From contig CBDCBO010000005.1 of the NCBI GenBank assembly GCA_965214335.1, positions 620,001 through 684,000 on the forward strand: 64,000 nt of DNA, given 5' to 3'. The translations under genes and the position numbers were made by a program. The DNA comes from Velthaea sp965214335. GTDB taxonomy: Bacteria > Vulcanimicrobiota > Vulcanimicrobiia > Vulcanimicrobiales > Vulcanimicrobiaceae. The notes under the pieces were generated by a model. It ran no database searches, was not told the origin of the DNA, and worked only from the letters and a program-made list of their open reading frames with translations. Positions 26,489-35,121 of this stretch are shown piece after piece; positions within the stretch are counted from its first letter, which is position 1; each line of letters begins with the position of its first letter.

Positions 26489-27895
26489 TTGAAACAACTC
26501 CTTTCCTTGCTCGCCTTCATTGTGCTCGCGTGCGCCGGTACGTCGGCGGCACAGGCACAGCCGTCGCCGGTTCCTTCGGCATCGCCGATGGCCGAGCCGC
26601 CGATGAATCCGTCGACGATGTCGCCGGCGCCCGCGATGTCGCCGGGTCCGGCGATGAAAGCCGGCGCCTCGCCGTCGCCTTCTCCGTCACCATCACCGTC
26701 CGCATCGCCGCCGGCCAAGTTCATTGGGTTTAGCGGGTACGGCGATGTGGGTTACACGACTCGCGTCGGTAACGCGACGACCCAATTTACGAATTTGTTT
26801 CCGTCGCGCGTGTTTGACTACGGCAACGGAGTTACCAATGGTTCGGCTCCCGCGGCCGGGCGTCTCGATCTGCAGAACCTCAACGTTCAAGCCGCGCTGA
26901 GCGCGGGAAACCTCGCCGGTAAGCTCGAGCTGAGCGCGGGCGACGATGCCAATATCATTCAATCGTATCCGGGAACGTTCAACGGGTTTGATGTCACCCA
27001 AGCGTACCTTGCTTACACATTGGGCAAACTTACCGTTCAAGGCGGTAAATTTGAAACGCTTGCCGGTGCGGAAGTCATCGAGAGTCCCAGCGATCTTAAT
27101 TTTTCACGGTCGATCTTGTTCGGCTTCGCGGTCCCGTTCACGCATACCGGCGGACGGTTAACGTATGCCGTTACGCCGCATGTCAATGTCATCGGCGGCG
27201 TAAATGCCGGGTGGGATGAAATCCGGTCCACCAATGGCCGGCTTACCGCTGAGTACGGCTTTGCTTTCAATCCGAGCTCGGCTGTGTCGCTTACGGCGCA
27301 AGGGTACACCGGCATCGAACAGATTGCCAATTACTACAACGGCTTCAATCCGTATGCCAATGGGAATGCGCCCTATCCAAATGCGTTGACCGGAGACCCC
27401 AGCGGAGCGACCGGGAACCAAACGCCGATTCAGAATTCGTTGTTGCCGCGCATCGCGGACACCGGTATTCCGCCCAGCGCACAGGGTCAGCGCACATTGG
27501 TCGATGTCGTCGGCACCGTTCATCCCACGGCCGCCACGACACTCACGTTCAACTACGATCGCGGATTGCAGCGTAATGCCGTGCTCAATTCCGATCTGAC
27601 GACGTCGACGGCCGGCTGGAGCGGTTTGGCCGGTTATGCCTCGTATCAATTAAACCCCCGCTTCGTAGCGTCGGTCCGTTACGAAGGGTTTCACGACCCG
27701 CAAGGCTATCGCACGGGCTACCAGCAGTTCTGGCGCGAAGGCACGGCGACCGTTGGCTACGGCCTTACGTCGGCGCTGACGTTGCGCGCAGAGTTTCGCC
27801 ACGACGTATCCGATCAGGACGTCTTTCTGCGACCCGACGGTAGCTTCGATCATCAAAATAGCACCATCGGACTCGAAGGCATCGTTAAGTTCTAA
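26489..27895 (+). CDS. Outer-membrane beta-barrel porin (BBP2/OmpL-like)
   Basis: The 468-residue protein has a signal peptide (MKQLLSLLAFIVLACAG...QA), then a Pro/Ser/Ala/Met-rich linker of about 50 residues with several SP dipeptide repeats, then a beta-rich domain of alternating aromatic and Gly/Asn residues (SGYGDVGYTTRVGN, GGKFETLAGAEVIESP, LNFSRSILFGFAVPFTHTGG) ending in Phe (IVKF), the usual outer-membrane insertion signal. This fits the putative beta-barrel porin family 2. TTG at 26489 has AAAGGGA just upstream. The low-complexity linker may cross the periplasm toward peptidoglycan. A strong terminator follows. The permeating solute is unknown. Confidence 0.8.
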   Translation: MKQLLSLLAFIVLACAGTSAAQAQPSPVPSASPMAEPPMNPSTMSPAPAMSPGPAMKAGASPSPSPSPSPSASPPAKFIGFSGYGDVGYTTRVGNATTQFTNLFPSRVFDYGNGVTNGSAPAAGRLDLQNLNVQAALSAGNLAGKLELSAGDDANIIQSYPGTFNGFDVTQAYLAYTLGKLTVQGGKFETLAGAEVIESPSDLNFSRSILFGFAVPFTHTGGRLTYAVTPHVNVIGGVNAGWDEIRSTNGRLTAEYGFAFNPSSAVSLTAQGYTGIEQIANYYNGFNPYANGNAPYPNALTGDPSGATGNQTPIQNSLLPRIADTGIPPSAQGQRTLVDVVGTVHPTAATTLTFNYDRGLQRNAVLNSDLTTSTAGWSGLAGYASYQLNPRFVASVRYEGFHDPQGYRTGYQQFWREGTATVGYGLTSALTLRAEFRHDVSDQDVFLRPDGSFDHQNSTIGLEGIVKF

Positions 27896-27941
27896 CGCCC
27901 GCCTACGCGTGACGGAGTAGCGTCCAACCACGTACGCATAC

Positions 27942-27973
27942 CAGCCGCGGCAAACGTCGCGGCTGTTTTCTTT
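27942..27973 (+). terminator. Rho-independent terminator of the porin gene
   Basis: An 8-bp GC-rich stem (CAGCCGCG at 27942-27949 with CGCGGCTG at 27958-27965) around an 8-base loop is followed directly by TTTTCTTT. It lies 47 bases after the porin stop and just upstream of the cobalamin riboswitch, so it insulates the btu transcript. Confidence 0.8.
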
Positions 27974-27996
27974 CGCCTCACCACGCGGCAGCGCCG

Positions 27997-28178
27997 GTCG
28001 GCGCCAGGTCCGGCGGTGCGTGCCGCGTAAAACCGGCCGTGTCGTTCGTGCGATGGGAACCCGGTGAAAATCCGGGACGGTCGCGCCACTGTAAGCGGGG
28101 AGCCGCTGTCGATCACTGCCGAAAGGCGGGAAGCTCGCAGCACATGGTATCGATCCGCGAAGTCAGGATATCTCGCCG
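27997..28178 (+). ncRNA. Cobalamin riboswitch upstream of btuB
   Basis: The leader carries the conserved cobalamin-riboswitch core: GATGGGAA at 28052, GGTGAAAATCCGGGACGG, the B12 box GCCACTGT at 28085-28092, CACTGCC with GGCGGGAAG near 28114-28133, and GAAGTCAGGAT near 28159-28169. The outer limits are estimated. It sits immediately before the btuB start at 28218. In this RNA class, binding of cobalamin usually blocks ribosome access or terminates transcription; the short distance to the btuB ribosome-binding site (AAAGGTAGG) favours translational control, which is inference. Confidence 0.93.
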
Positions 28179-28217
28179 AACGCGTTGCTTACACCGGCCT
28201 CGCGCAAAGGTAGGATC

Positions 28218-30119
28218 GTGTTCCATACGTGCTCTCCACGTGCCGTTATCGGCGCGCTAACGGCGTTCGCCGTTTTTACTCCGGTTGCCGCATTCGCGGC
28301 GCCGGCACCGCAACCGAGTTCCGCGCCGCCCGAGATCGGCCGTGTCTCCACCAGCGACCGGCATGACGAGCCGATCGAACGGACGACGCGCGCGACGTAC
28401 GTCGTCGATCGCGCGCACATCGAAGCGCATGGCGCGCGAACGATCGCTGACGCACTAGCCGACGTTCCGGGCGTTGAGATCTATCGCTACGGCGCGTTCG
28501 GCGCGCAGGCAAATATCTTTATCCGCGGCGCGTCGTCGACGAGCGTGCTGATCTTGCTCGACGGCGTGCCGGCAACACCCGGCTCCAACGAACAACTCGA
28601 TCTGGGCACGCTGTCGACGGGCGGCGTTCGCCGCGTCGAAGTCGTTGAAGGCAGCGGAGCGACATTGTATGGATCGAACGCCGTCGGCGGCGTCATCAAC
28701 ATTATCACCGACGTGCCGCGCGGCACCTATCTCGAAGCGGCGGCGGGTACGCTGCAGGAGCGGGATCTGCGCGCGGGAGCGGGCAACGGCCGTTTCGGCG
28801 CGTCCCTCGAGCGCCACATCGCTGAAAACGACTATAGCTATCCCAGTGCCGCGCTGCCCGGCGCGACGCCGTTTCCGGCGGGCTCGCGCCTGAACGCCGA
28901 TGCCGAACAGAGCGCGGCGCGGCTCGCGTATGACGCACAATTAGCGCCGAATATCAGTGCTCGGCTGCGCTTGGGCAGCGACGAAATACATATCGGCGTG
29001 CCCGGCTCGCTGGCCTACGGCACGACGCCGTACGCGCGTGAGAATATCTCACGTGACGATGCGCACCTCGACATCACGCGGAGCGGCGCGCAAAGCACCA
29101 CCACCGTCACGCTGTTCGGCCTGCACCAGAATCTCGACTACGTCGACCCGTCGAGTGCGACCGAGAATCCGACCATCGACGGGCGCACGCAACTCTCGCT
29201 GCGCAACGTGATCGCGGGCGGTCCCTCGACGCTAACGGTCGGCCTCGATCTGGCGCGCGAGTCGGCCGCGATCGCGAATATCGCGCAGTACGATCGTGCG
29301 TTCAACCTGACCGGCTATGCGACCACCGGTGCGACGCAGAGCCAGACGGCGGTCTACGCGCAAGAACAATACGCATTCGCGAACGGATTGCAAATCAGGG
29401 CCGGTGTGCGCGGCGAAATCGACGCGCCGATCGGCAGCGCCGCCACACCGAGCGTGGGTTTGGGCGTGCCGTTGGGCAACGGCTTGCGACTCGTCATCAA
29501 CGCCGGTACCGCGTTTCGCGTGCCGTCGATCGTCGACCGGTATTATCCGGGATTCTCCAATCCGAATTTAAAACCGGAGCGCTCGAAAGATGGCGACATC
29601 ACGCTCGCCGCGAGCAGCGTGCTCGGCGGCGCGACGCTCGGATTCTTCTTGCGTGACGCGGCGAACCTCATCGATGTCACGTCGGCCGGCGTACCCGAAA
29701 ACGTCGCCCGAGCGTCGCTGCGCGGCGCGATCGGCACACTCAAGACGCGGCCGTATCATGGGTTCGTTTCAACGCTGTCGGTGACCGACACGTACCGGGC
29801 TGAAAATCTGTCGCCCGGCGTCGCGGCGTCACGGCTGTACTTTACCCCGGTTCTCGTGTCGAAGCTCGGGCTCGAGCGCGCCTTCGGCAACGGCGGGTAC
29901 ACGTTCGGCGCGCAAGCCAATATGTTTGGACCGCACACGGAAAGCGCCGGCTTCAACGCCGACGGTCAAACGACCGTCGATGTCTTTGTGCGCGGCCGGT
30001 TGGCGCGCGACACGGTCGCATCGGTGCGTTTGCGCAATATCGGTAACGAGCGTTATCAACCGCTGCTGGGCTATCCCGCCCCGGGCCGGACCATCGAACT
30101 TGAACTGTCGACGCGATGA
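28218..30119 (+). CDS. btuB: TonB-dependent vitamin B12 receptor
   Basis: BtuB binds cobalamin at the cell surface and moves it across the outer membrane with energy from TonB. GTG at 28218 is chosen because AAAGGTAGG lies just upstream and the frame then begins with a signal peptide ending near AAFAAP; a TTG at 28185 in the same frame is less likely. The plug domain (RTIADALADVPGVEIYRYG, then ANIFIRGASSTSVLILLDG and GSGATLYGSNAVGGVINI) is typical. The barrel ends with an aromatic-rich, short C-terminus (TIELELSTR), lacking a final Phe. Length is 633 residues. The upstream riboswitch and downstream btuF support the B12 assignment. Confidence 0.93.
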   Translation: MFHTCSPRAVIGALTAFAVFTPVAAFAAPAPQPSSAPPEIGRVSTSDRHDEPIERTTRATYVVDRAHIEAHGARTIADALADVPGVEIYRYGAFGAQANIFIRGASSTSVLILLDGVPATPGSNEQLDLGTLSTGGVRRVEVVEGSGATLYGSNAVGGVINIITDVPRGTYLEAAAGTLQERDLRAGAGNGRFGASLERHIAENDYSYPSAALPGATPFPAGSRLNADAEQSAARLAYDAQLAPNISARLRLGSDEIHIGVPGSLAYGTTPYARENISRDDAHLDITRSGAQSTTTVTLFGLHQNLDYVDPSSATENPTIDGRTQLSLRNVIAGGPSTLTVGLDLARESAAIANIAQYDRAFNLTGYATTGATQSQTAVYAQEQYAFANGLQIRAGVRGEIDAPIGSAATPSVGLGVPLGNGLRLVINAGTAFRVPSIVDRYYPGFSNPNLKPERSKDGDITLAASSVLGGATLGFFLRDAANLIDVTSAGVPENVARASLRGAIGTLKTRPYHGFVSTLSVTDTYRAENLSPGVAASRLYFTPVLVSKLGLERAFGNGGYTFGAQANMFGPHTESAGFNADGQTTVDVFVRGRLARDTVASVRLRNIGNERYQPLLGYPAPGRTIELELSTR

Positions 30120-30964
30120 TAACGCTCGTCGCGGCCGGTATCATCGCCGCCGTCGCAGTGCGCGTCGTGTCGCTGGCGCCCGCGCTCACCGAAGACCTGT
30201 TCGCCATCGGCGCCGGTCCGTCGGTAGTTGGTGTCGACGCCTTTTCGAACCGTCCGGCGGCGGCACTGCGTCTGCCGCGCGTGGGCTCCATGCGAACGGT
30301 GAACAGCGAGGTCATCGCCGGGCTCGCGCCGGATCTCGTCGTCGGCATTCCGTACCAAACGCCGAACTTGCGTGATTTGGCACGCACCGGTGTTGCGACC
30401 CGAACGCTGCCGGTTGATACGCTGGCGCAAGACTTCGCGGCCATCGCGACCTTGGGCCGCCTGACCGGACACGAGCGGCAAGCGGCGCACGTGCTCGCAA
30501 CGCTGCACCGCCGGCTGGCTGCGGCGGCCCGGGCAACGGCCGGCCGCGGCGTCCCGCGCGTGTTGGCCGTCATCGGCGTGGCTCCCATCTACACCGCCGG
30601 CCGCGGTTCGTATATCGACGACCTGTTTACCATCGTGCACGTGCGTAATGTCGCGGGGAATGTTGCGGCCGCATTCCCGGCCGTCTCGGCGGAAACGATC
30701 CTGGCCGACGACCCCGATGTACTCGTCGTGCCGGCCGGTACGGTGTTGCCCGACGAACCGCCTTGGTCACGCTTGCGCGCCGTGCGTGAACGCCGCATCG
30801 TCAGCGTCGACGAGGACGATCTGTTCCGCGCCGGACCGCGGGTGGCCGACGTTGCCGACGCGTTGGCGCGTAAGATCGCACCCTATCGCGCGCGCTTGGG
30901 AGGCACGGCAAAGGCGAGCAGCGCCCCGTCGGCATCGCGCCGGACCGCGATCGGAATGCCGTAA
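30116..30964 (+). CDS. btuF: Cobalamin-binding ABC transporter substrate-binding protein
   Basis: BtuF carries B12 through the periplasm to the BtuCD permease. The 282-residue protein has a short N-terminal hydrophobic stretch (MITLVAAGIIAAVAV) serving as a probable signal, then RVVSLAPALTEDLFAIGAG, the classic opening of helical-backbone (BtuF/FhuD) binding proteins, and GLAPDLVVGI. ATG overlaps the stop of btuB as ATGA. The 3' end overlaps btuD, which comes in from the other strand, by 82 bases. The signal peptide is shorter than usual and lacks a clear n-region, so an alternative start is possible. Confidence 0.87.
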   Translation: MITLVAAGIIAAVAVRVVSLAPALTEDLFAIGAGPSVVGVDAFSNRPAAALRLPRVGSMRTVNSEVIAGLAPDLVVGIPYQTPNLRDLARTGVATRTLPVDTLAQDFAAIATLGRLTGHERQAAHVLATLHRRLAAAARATAGRGVPRVLAVIGVAPIYTAGRGSYIDDLFTIVHVRNVAGNVAAAFPAVSAETILADDPDVLVVPAGTVLPDEPPWSRLRAVRERRIVSVDEDDLFRAGPRVADVADALARKIAPYRARLGGTAKASSAPSASRRTAIGMP

Positions 30965-31665
30965 ACGCGTTCGAGCAACGCGCTATCGAAAATCCGTTCG
31001 GGCGTATCGAACGCCACCAGTCGGCGTTCGCCGAGCAAAGCGATCCGGTCGGCGAAGGCCGCGGCGACATTGAGATCGTGCAACACGACGATGGCCGCTT
31101 TGCCGGAGTCGGCCAGGCGCCGAACCAGGTCCAGCGTTTCGAAGGTGTGGCGCACGTCGAGATGACTGGTCGGCTCATCGAGCAACAGCACCGGCGTTTG
31201 TTGGGCAACGGCGAGCGCAAGCCAAACGCGCTGCCGTTCGCCGCTCGATAAGTCGGTAAATTGGCGGTTGCGCAGCAGCGCGATATCGGTCCGCTCGACG
31301 GCCTCGTCGACGGCGCGCCGATCGGCCGGCGTCGACGACCAGCGCCACCAGGGCCGATAGGGAAGCCGGCCGCCGGAAACAACGTCGTCGACCGTCATGC
31401 GCTCGGGGAGCGGACCATCGGCCTCGATGAACGCCAGCATCTGCCCCCGCTCGCGCCCCGAGAACGAGCCGATGAGCCGGCCGTCGAGCGCGATCGAGCC
31501 GGCGTCGACCGGTCGCAATCCGGCGATGGCGCGCAGCAACGTCGATTTCCCCACACCGTTGGGGCCGACGAGCGCCACGAGTTCGCCGCTGGTGATGCCT
31601 AGCGAGATGTCGCTCAAGATACGGCACCCGCCGTACGCTAGCGCGACGGCGTCGAGGCCGATCAT
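30883..31665 (-). CDS. btuD: Vitamin B12 ABC transporter ATP-binding protein
   Basis: It is the ATPase of the BtuCD importer. The 260 residues show Walker A GPNGVGKST, the signature LSSGERQRVWLALA and Walker B VLLLDEPTSHLD, with the switch His in VLHDLN. This pattern is typical of FecCD/BtuCD-type ATPases; assignment to B12 rests on the adjacent btuC and the btuB-btuF pair. It overlaps the stop of btuC (ATGA) and so is translated with it. Its 3' end overlaps the 3' end of btuF. Confidence 0.9.
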   Translation of the reverse strand: MIGLDAVALAYGGCRILSDISLGITSGELVALVGPNGVGKSTLLRAIAGLRPVDAGSIALDGRLIGSFSGRERGQMLAFIEADGPLPERMTVDDVVSGGRLPYRPWWRWSSTPADRRAVDEAVERTDIALLRNRQFTDLSSGERQRVWLALAVAQQTPVLLLDEPTSHLDVRHTFETLDLVRRLADSGKAAIVVLHDLNVAAAFADRIALLGERRLVAFDTPERIFDSALLERVYGIPIAVRRDADGALLAFAVPPKRAR

Positions 31666-32663
31666 GCGGCCCGCCGGCGAAAAGCCAAGAACAGAAAGAT
31701 CGGCACGCCGAACATCGATAAGAGCACGCCGACGGGCAGATCGAGCGGCGGTGCGATCGAGCGCGCGAGAGAATCGGCCAAGACGACGAGAATCGCGCCG
31801 ATCAGCGTGCTGGTCAGCAGCGTGAATCGCGCGTCGTCGCCGATGATGCGGCGGGTCAGGTGCGGCACGATCAAACCGACGAAGCCCACCACGCCCGAGA
31901 CGCTCACCGCGGCGGCCGTCAGTAACGACGCGGCGGCAAGGATCGCCCAGCCGGCACGATCGACATCGATTCCCAATGCCCGGGCGCGTGATTCACCGTA
32001 GCGCAAGCCGTTGAGTGTCGGTGCCAGCGCCAGCGCGAGCGCCGCCCCAATGGCGGCATAGACTGCGGCGGTGCGAGCGTCGGCCCAGCCGCGGCCGGCC
32101 AAGCTACCGCCGAGCCACGCAAGGATACTTAGTGACGTGCTCGCGCGCGGCGAGAGTAAGATAACAAGGGTGACGATTCCGGCGAAGAGTGCCGAGAGCG
32201 AGATGCCGGCGAGGATCAGCCGGTCGTTCGAGAGACCCGCCCCGGTGCGCGCCAAGGCCGCCACGAGCACCGCGGTCAGCAGCGCAGCCCCGAATGCAAG
32301 CAGCGGCAGCGTTGCCGCGCCGGCACCGGCGGCGATGCCGAGCGCGATCGCGCACGCCGCGCCGGCGCTCGTACCGGTCAAATACGGATCGACGAGCGGG
32401 TTGCGCAGCATGGTTTGCAACAACATACCGGCGAGGCCCAGCGCGGCGCCGACGATCGCGCCGATCGTCACCCGCGGAATGCGAATTTCCCACAAAATGC
32501 GTCCGGCTTGGGTCGAGGCGTCGGGGTGCAAAATCTGGTTGACGACCACCGGAAAACCGAACGGCACCGCGCCGACCGATGCACCGACGAGGAGTGCCAC
32601 GGCGCAAGCGATCGCGGCTCCGCCGGCGGCGACGAACGGAGCCCGATGTCGTTGCGCTGCCAC
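31662..32663 (-). CDS. btuC: Vitamin B12 ABC transporter permease
   Basis: BtuC forms the membrane channel for cobalamin. The 333 residues contain about ten hydrophobic helices and the FecCD hallmarks: IRIPRVTIGAIVGAALGLAG, LVDPYLTGTSAGAA and VGFVGLIVPHLTRRIIGDDA. GTG at 32663 is chosen since the frame further upstream overlaps the divergent SRAP gene and is not protein-like. No riboswitch is visible in the 91-base divergent gap, in contrast to btuB. Iron-siderophore transport is the alternative, but context favours B12. Confidence 0.88.
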   Translation of the reverse strand: MAAQRHRAPFVAAGGAAIACAVALLVGASVGAVPFGFPVVVNQILHPDASTQAGRILWEIRIPRVTIGAIVGAALGLAGMLLQTMLRNPLVDPYLTGTSAGAACAIALGIAAGAGAATLPLLAFGAALLTAVLVAALARTGAGLSNDRLILAGISLSALFAGIVTLVILLSPRASTSLSILAWLGGSLAGRGWADARTAAVYAAIGAALALALAPTLNGLRYGESRARALGIDVDRAGWAILAAASLLTAAAVSVSGVVGFVGLIVPHLTRRIIGDDARFTLLTSTLIGAILVVLADSLARSIAPPLDLPVGVLLSMFGVPIFLFLAFRRRAA

Positions 32664-32754
32664 TTTGGGAGAGTACGCCGGTGCGGTGCGGCGACCTCGG
32701 CCCCTCGGATCGCACCCGCAACCGGACGCCGCGAGCCGGCGGTCGTGAGATCCG

Positions 32755-33438
32755 ATGTGTGGCCGTTTTTCCGTCGATCGCGTCGAACGCGTCGCGTCGG
32801 CGTTTCCGAAGTACCGCTTTCCGGAGGCCGGGCCGCAGTTCAACATCGCGCCGACGATGCCGATTCTGGTCAAGCGGAACGACCCCTCGGACGAGGTCGT
32901 TTTCATGCGCTGGGGTCTCGTGCCCGGTTTTGCGTCGAGTCTCGCAATCGGCGGTAAAATGATCAACGCGCGGTCGGAAACGCTTGCCACACGGTCCGCA
33001 TTCCGGAATGCCTTGGTGAAACGTCGCTGCCTGATTTTCGCAACCAGCTTTTACGAATGGCGGACGACGCCGGCCGGCAAAGAGCCGGTGCTGTTTCAGA
33101 TGCGGTCGGGTGAACCGTTCGTTTTCGCCGGTTTGTACGAGCGCTGGTGGGGTCCCAAAGACGCCCGCTTCACGGAGCCGGTCGAGTCGGCGACGATCGT
33201 GACCACGCAGCCCAACGAACTCGTTGCGGCATTGCACGACCGCATGCCGGCGATCCTCGGCAGCGCGGCGCGCGAGCGGTGGTTGGACAGCGGCGCGGAC
33301 GTCCACGCGGCGCTGGCCACACTCGAACCGTTCCCGGCCGCCGCCATGCGGGCATTCAACGTGGACCGGCGGGTGAATCGCGTCGCCTTCGACGACCCGC
33401 TGTGCACGGCGCCGCTGACCGAATTCGTTATAGTATAA
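32755..33438 (+). CDS. SRAP domain protein (SOS response-associated peptidase, YedK/HMCES-like)
   Basis: SRAP proteins form a covalent thiazolidine link to abasic sites in single-stranded DNA, protecting them from breakage. The protein starts MCGRFS, so Cys2 becomes the catalytic N-terminal residue after Met removal. Other expected elements are present: FNIAPT, RWGLVPGF, INARSET, FYEW with the catalytic Glu, and LHDRMP with the conserved His. Length 227 matches the family. The ATG is firmly fixed by the need for Cys2. It is divergent from btuC. Confidence 0.94.
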   Translation: MCGRFSVDRVERVASAFPKYRFPEAGPQFNIAPTMPILVKRNDPSDEVVFMRWGLVPGFASSLAIGGKMINARSETLATRSAFRNALVKRRCLIFATSFYEWRTTPAGKEPVLFQMRSGEPFVFAGLYERWWGPKDARFTEPVESATIVTTQPNELVAALHDRMPAILGSAARERWLDSGADVHAALATLEPFPAAAMRAFNVDRRVNRVAFDDPLCTAPLTEFVIV

Positions 33439-33440
33439 GC

Positions 33441-33491
33441 ATGTCGATGAAAAAGATCGATCGCCTGCGCGCTTGCGGCGCGCCCATCTAA
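33441..33491 (+). CDS. 16-residue ORF coupled to the VOC gene
   Basis: A short frame starts with ATG two bases after the SRAP stop and encodes a basic peptide beginning MSMKKIDRLRACG. Its TAA overlaps the ATG of the next gene (TAATG). It could be a leader peptide that brings ribosomes to the VOC start, or chance. There is no comparative evidence here. Confidence 0.25.
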   Translation: MSMKKIDRLRACGAPI

Positions 33492-33904
33492 TGACGAGTC
33501 GATCGAAGCTGCGCCGCCCACGACTGAATTCGGTAGAAGCGCAGCTTTATGTAAAGGACCTACCGGCGTCGTTTGCGTTCTATACGTCGAAGCTCGGGTT
33601 CGCCATTGCCTTCGCGTACGGTGAGCCGCCGTTTTACGGCCAGATGCGGCGAGACAACGCGCGACTGAATCTGCGCTTGGTTGAGGAGCCGGTTTTCGCG
33701 GGTGACATTCGCGCGCGCGAGCAGCTGCTCTCAGCTTCAATTACCTTGGCCGGTTCGGCCGAGATCGAGGCGCTGTTCGTCGAGTTCGAGGCGGCCGACG
33801 TTCGGTTCGCTCAGGCGCTGAAAACCGAACCGTGGGGCGCGCGGACGTTCATCATCAGCGACCCCGATGAGAATCTCGTGCTGTTCGCGGGTCCACCGGA
33901 ATAA
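33491..33904 (+). CDS. Glyoxalase/bleomycin-resistance (VOC) family protein
   Basis: The 137-residue protein has the vicinal-oxygen-chelate fold signature: EAQLYVKDLPASFAFYTSKLGF at the start (paired with the mid-protein segment) and the closing strand GARTFIISDPDENLVLFAG with the conserved metal-ligand Glu position. VOC proteins include glyoxalases, dioxygenases and antibiotic-binding proteins; no specific substrate can be named. ATG at 33491 was preferred over an in-frame TTG at 33473 because it overlaps the preceding short ORF stop. Confidence 0.82.
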   Translation: MTSRSKLRRPRLNSVEAQLYVKDLPASFAFYTSKLGFAIAFAYGEPPFYGQMRRDNARLNLRLVEEPVFAGDIRAREQLLSASITLAGSAEIEALFVEFEAADVRFAQALKTEPWGARTFIISDPDENLVLFAGPPE

Positions 33905-34023
33905 CGCACAGCGTGGCCGAGCGAATCTAAGCGCCGCCGGACGCAGCCGCCTTCGACGAGGCGTGCCGCGGCGTGCACCGAAAACAGCCGGGTTACCGTG
34001 ATGCTCCAAGTTGTCGCCGACGT

Positions 34024-35121
34024 ATGATCCGCACCGTTGCCGATCCGCCGCAGCGGGCGTTGCTCGTCGCCGTGGATCTCAACGATCGTGCAGCCCCGCT
34101 CGCTCCCGAGATGGCCGAATTCGCCGCGCTCGTGCGCGCCGCCGGCGTGGTCGTGGTTGGCGAGATCGTGCAGAAGTTACCGCAAGTCGATCCGGCGACG
34201 ATGGTCGGCAGCGGCAAAGCGCGCGAAATCGCTGAGCGCGCCACGGAGTTGGGCGCCGACGCGATCTTCATCTTCAACGATTTGCGGCCGCGCCAACGCA
34301 GCAATCTCGAGAAGATCCTGCCCTTGCCCATCGTCGACCGCTCGATGCTTATTTTGGACATCTTCGCCCAGCACGCCCGCTCGCGCGAGGGTCAGTTGGC
34401 GGTCGAACTCGCGCAACTACGGTATCGTCAGTCGAATCTCATCGGCGCCGGCGCGGCGCTCTCGCGCTTGGGCGGCGGGGTCGGTTCGCGCGGGCCCGGT
34501 GAAACGAAACTCGAAGTCGACCGGCGAAAAATTCAGCAGCGCGTGACGCTCCTCAATGACCAGCTCGACGAGATGCGCAAGCAACGGCAAACGCGGCGTT
34601 CGGGCGGTGGCCGCGATCCGTTCGTGGCGCTCGTCGGCTACACGAATGTCGGTAAATCTTCGCTGCTGAACCGGCTGGCCGGCATCGACCCGCAGCGCAC
34701 GAACGCCGCCTTCGTCGCCGACCAGCCGTTCGCGACGCTCGACCCGACGCTGCGCCGCGTCTATATTGGTGACGGGCACAATATCCGGCTGGCCGACACC
34801 GTCGGTTTCATCACCGCACTGCCGAAGGAACTCCTCAACGCTTTTCGGGCCACGCTCGAGGAACTTGACGTTGCCGATCTGCTCGTCCACGTTTTGGACG
34901 CAGCGAATCCCGACTGGCCGCGCCAAAAGGAAAGCGTCGAAACGATTTTGGCTGAATTGTCACTCGAAGAAAAGCCGATCGTGGTGGTCTTCAATAAAGT
35001 CGACCGGCTCGACGCCGCGGCCCGCGCCGCCCTGCCGGCATACGGACTACGCGTCAGCGCCACCAGCGCCGACGGCATCGACGAGCTGCGAACGGCGATC
35101 GCCGAGCGCTTGACCCGGTAA
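34024..35121 (+). CDS. hflX: Ribosome-associated GTPase HflX
   Basis: HflX binds the large ribosomal subunit and splits stalled ribosomes under stress. The 365-residue protein has the HflX N-terminal domain (GEIVQKLPQVDPATMVGSGK, then LRPRQRSNLEKIL), the glycine-rich linker GGVGSRGPGETKLEVDRR, and a GTPase domain with P-loop GYTNVGKSS, DTVGF, and NKVD. ATG at 34024 fits the usual start; an in-frame start 51 bases upstream would add an Arg-rich, unsupported leader. The TAA overlaps the ATG of the protease gene. Confidence 0.95.
   Translation: MIRTVADPPQRALLVAVDLNDRAAPLAPEMAEFAALVRAAGVVVVGEIVQKLPQVDPATMVGSGKAREIAERATELGADAIFIFNDLRPRQRSNLEKILPLPIVDRSMLILDIFAQHARSREGQLAVELAQLRYRQSNLIGAGAALSRLGGGVGSRGPGETKLEVDRRKIQQRVTLLNDQLDEMRKQRQTRRSGGGRDPFVALVGYTNVGKSSLLNRLAGIDPQRTNAAFVADQPFATLDPTLRRVYIGDGHNIRLADTVGFITALPKELLNAFRATLEELDVADLLVHVLDAANPDWPRQKESVETILAELSLEEKPIVVVFNKVDRLDAAARAALPAYGLRVSATSADGIDELRTAIAERLTR

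Noticed and set aside
32104..33306. 400-codon minus-strand frame across btuC and SRAP
   Set aside because: It overlaps two confident genes and is an Arg-rich composition artefact.
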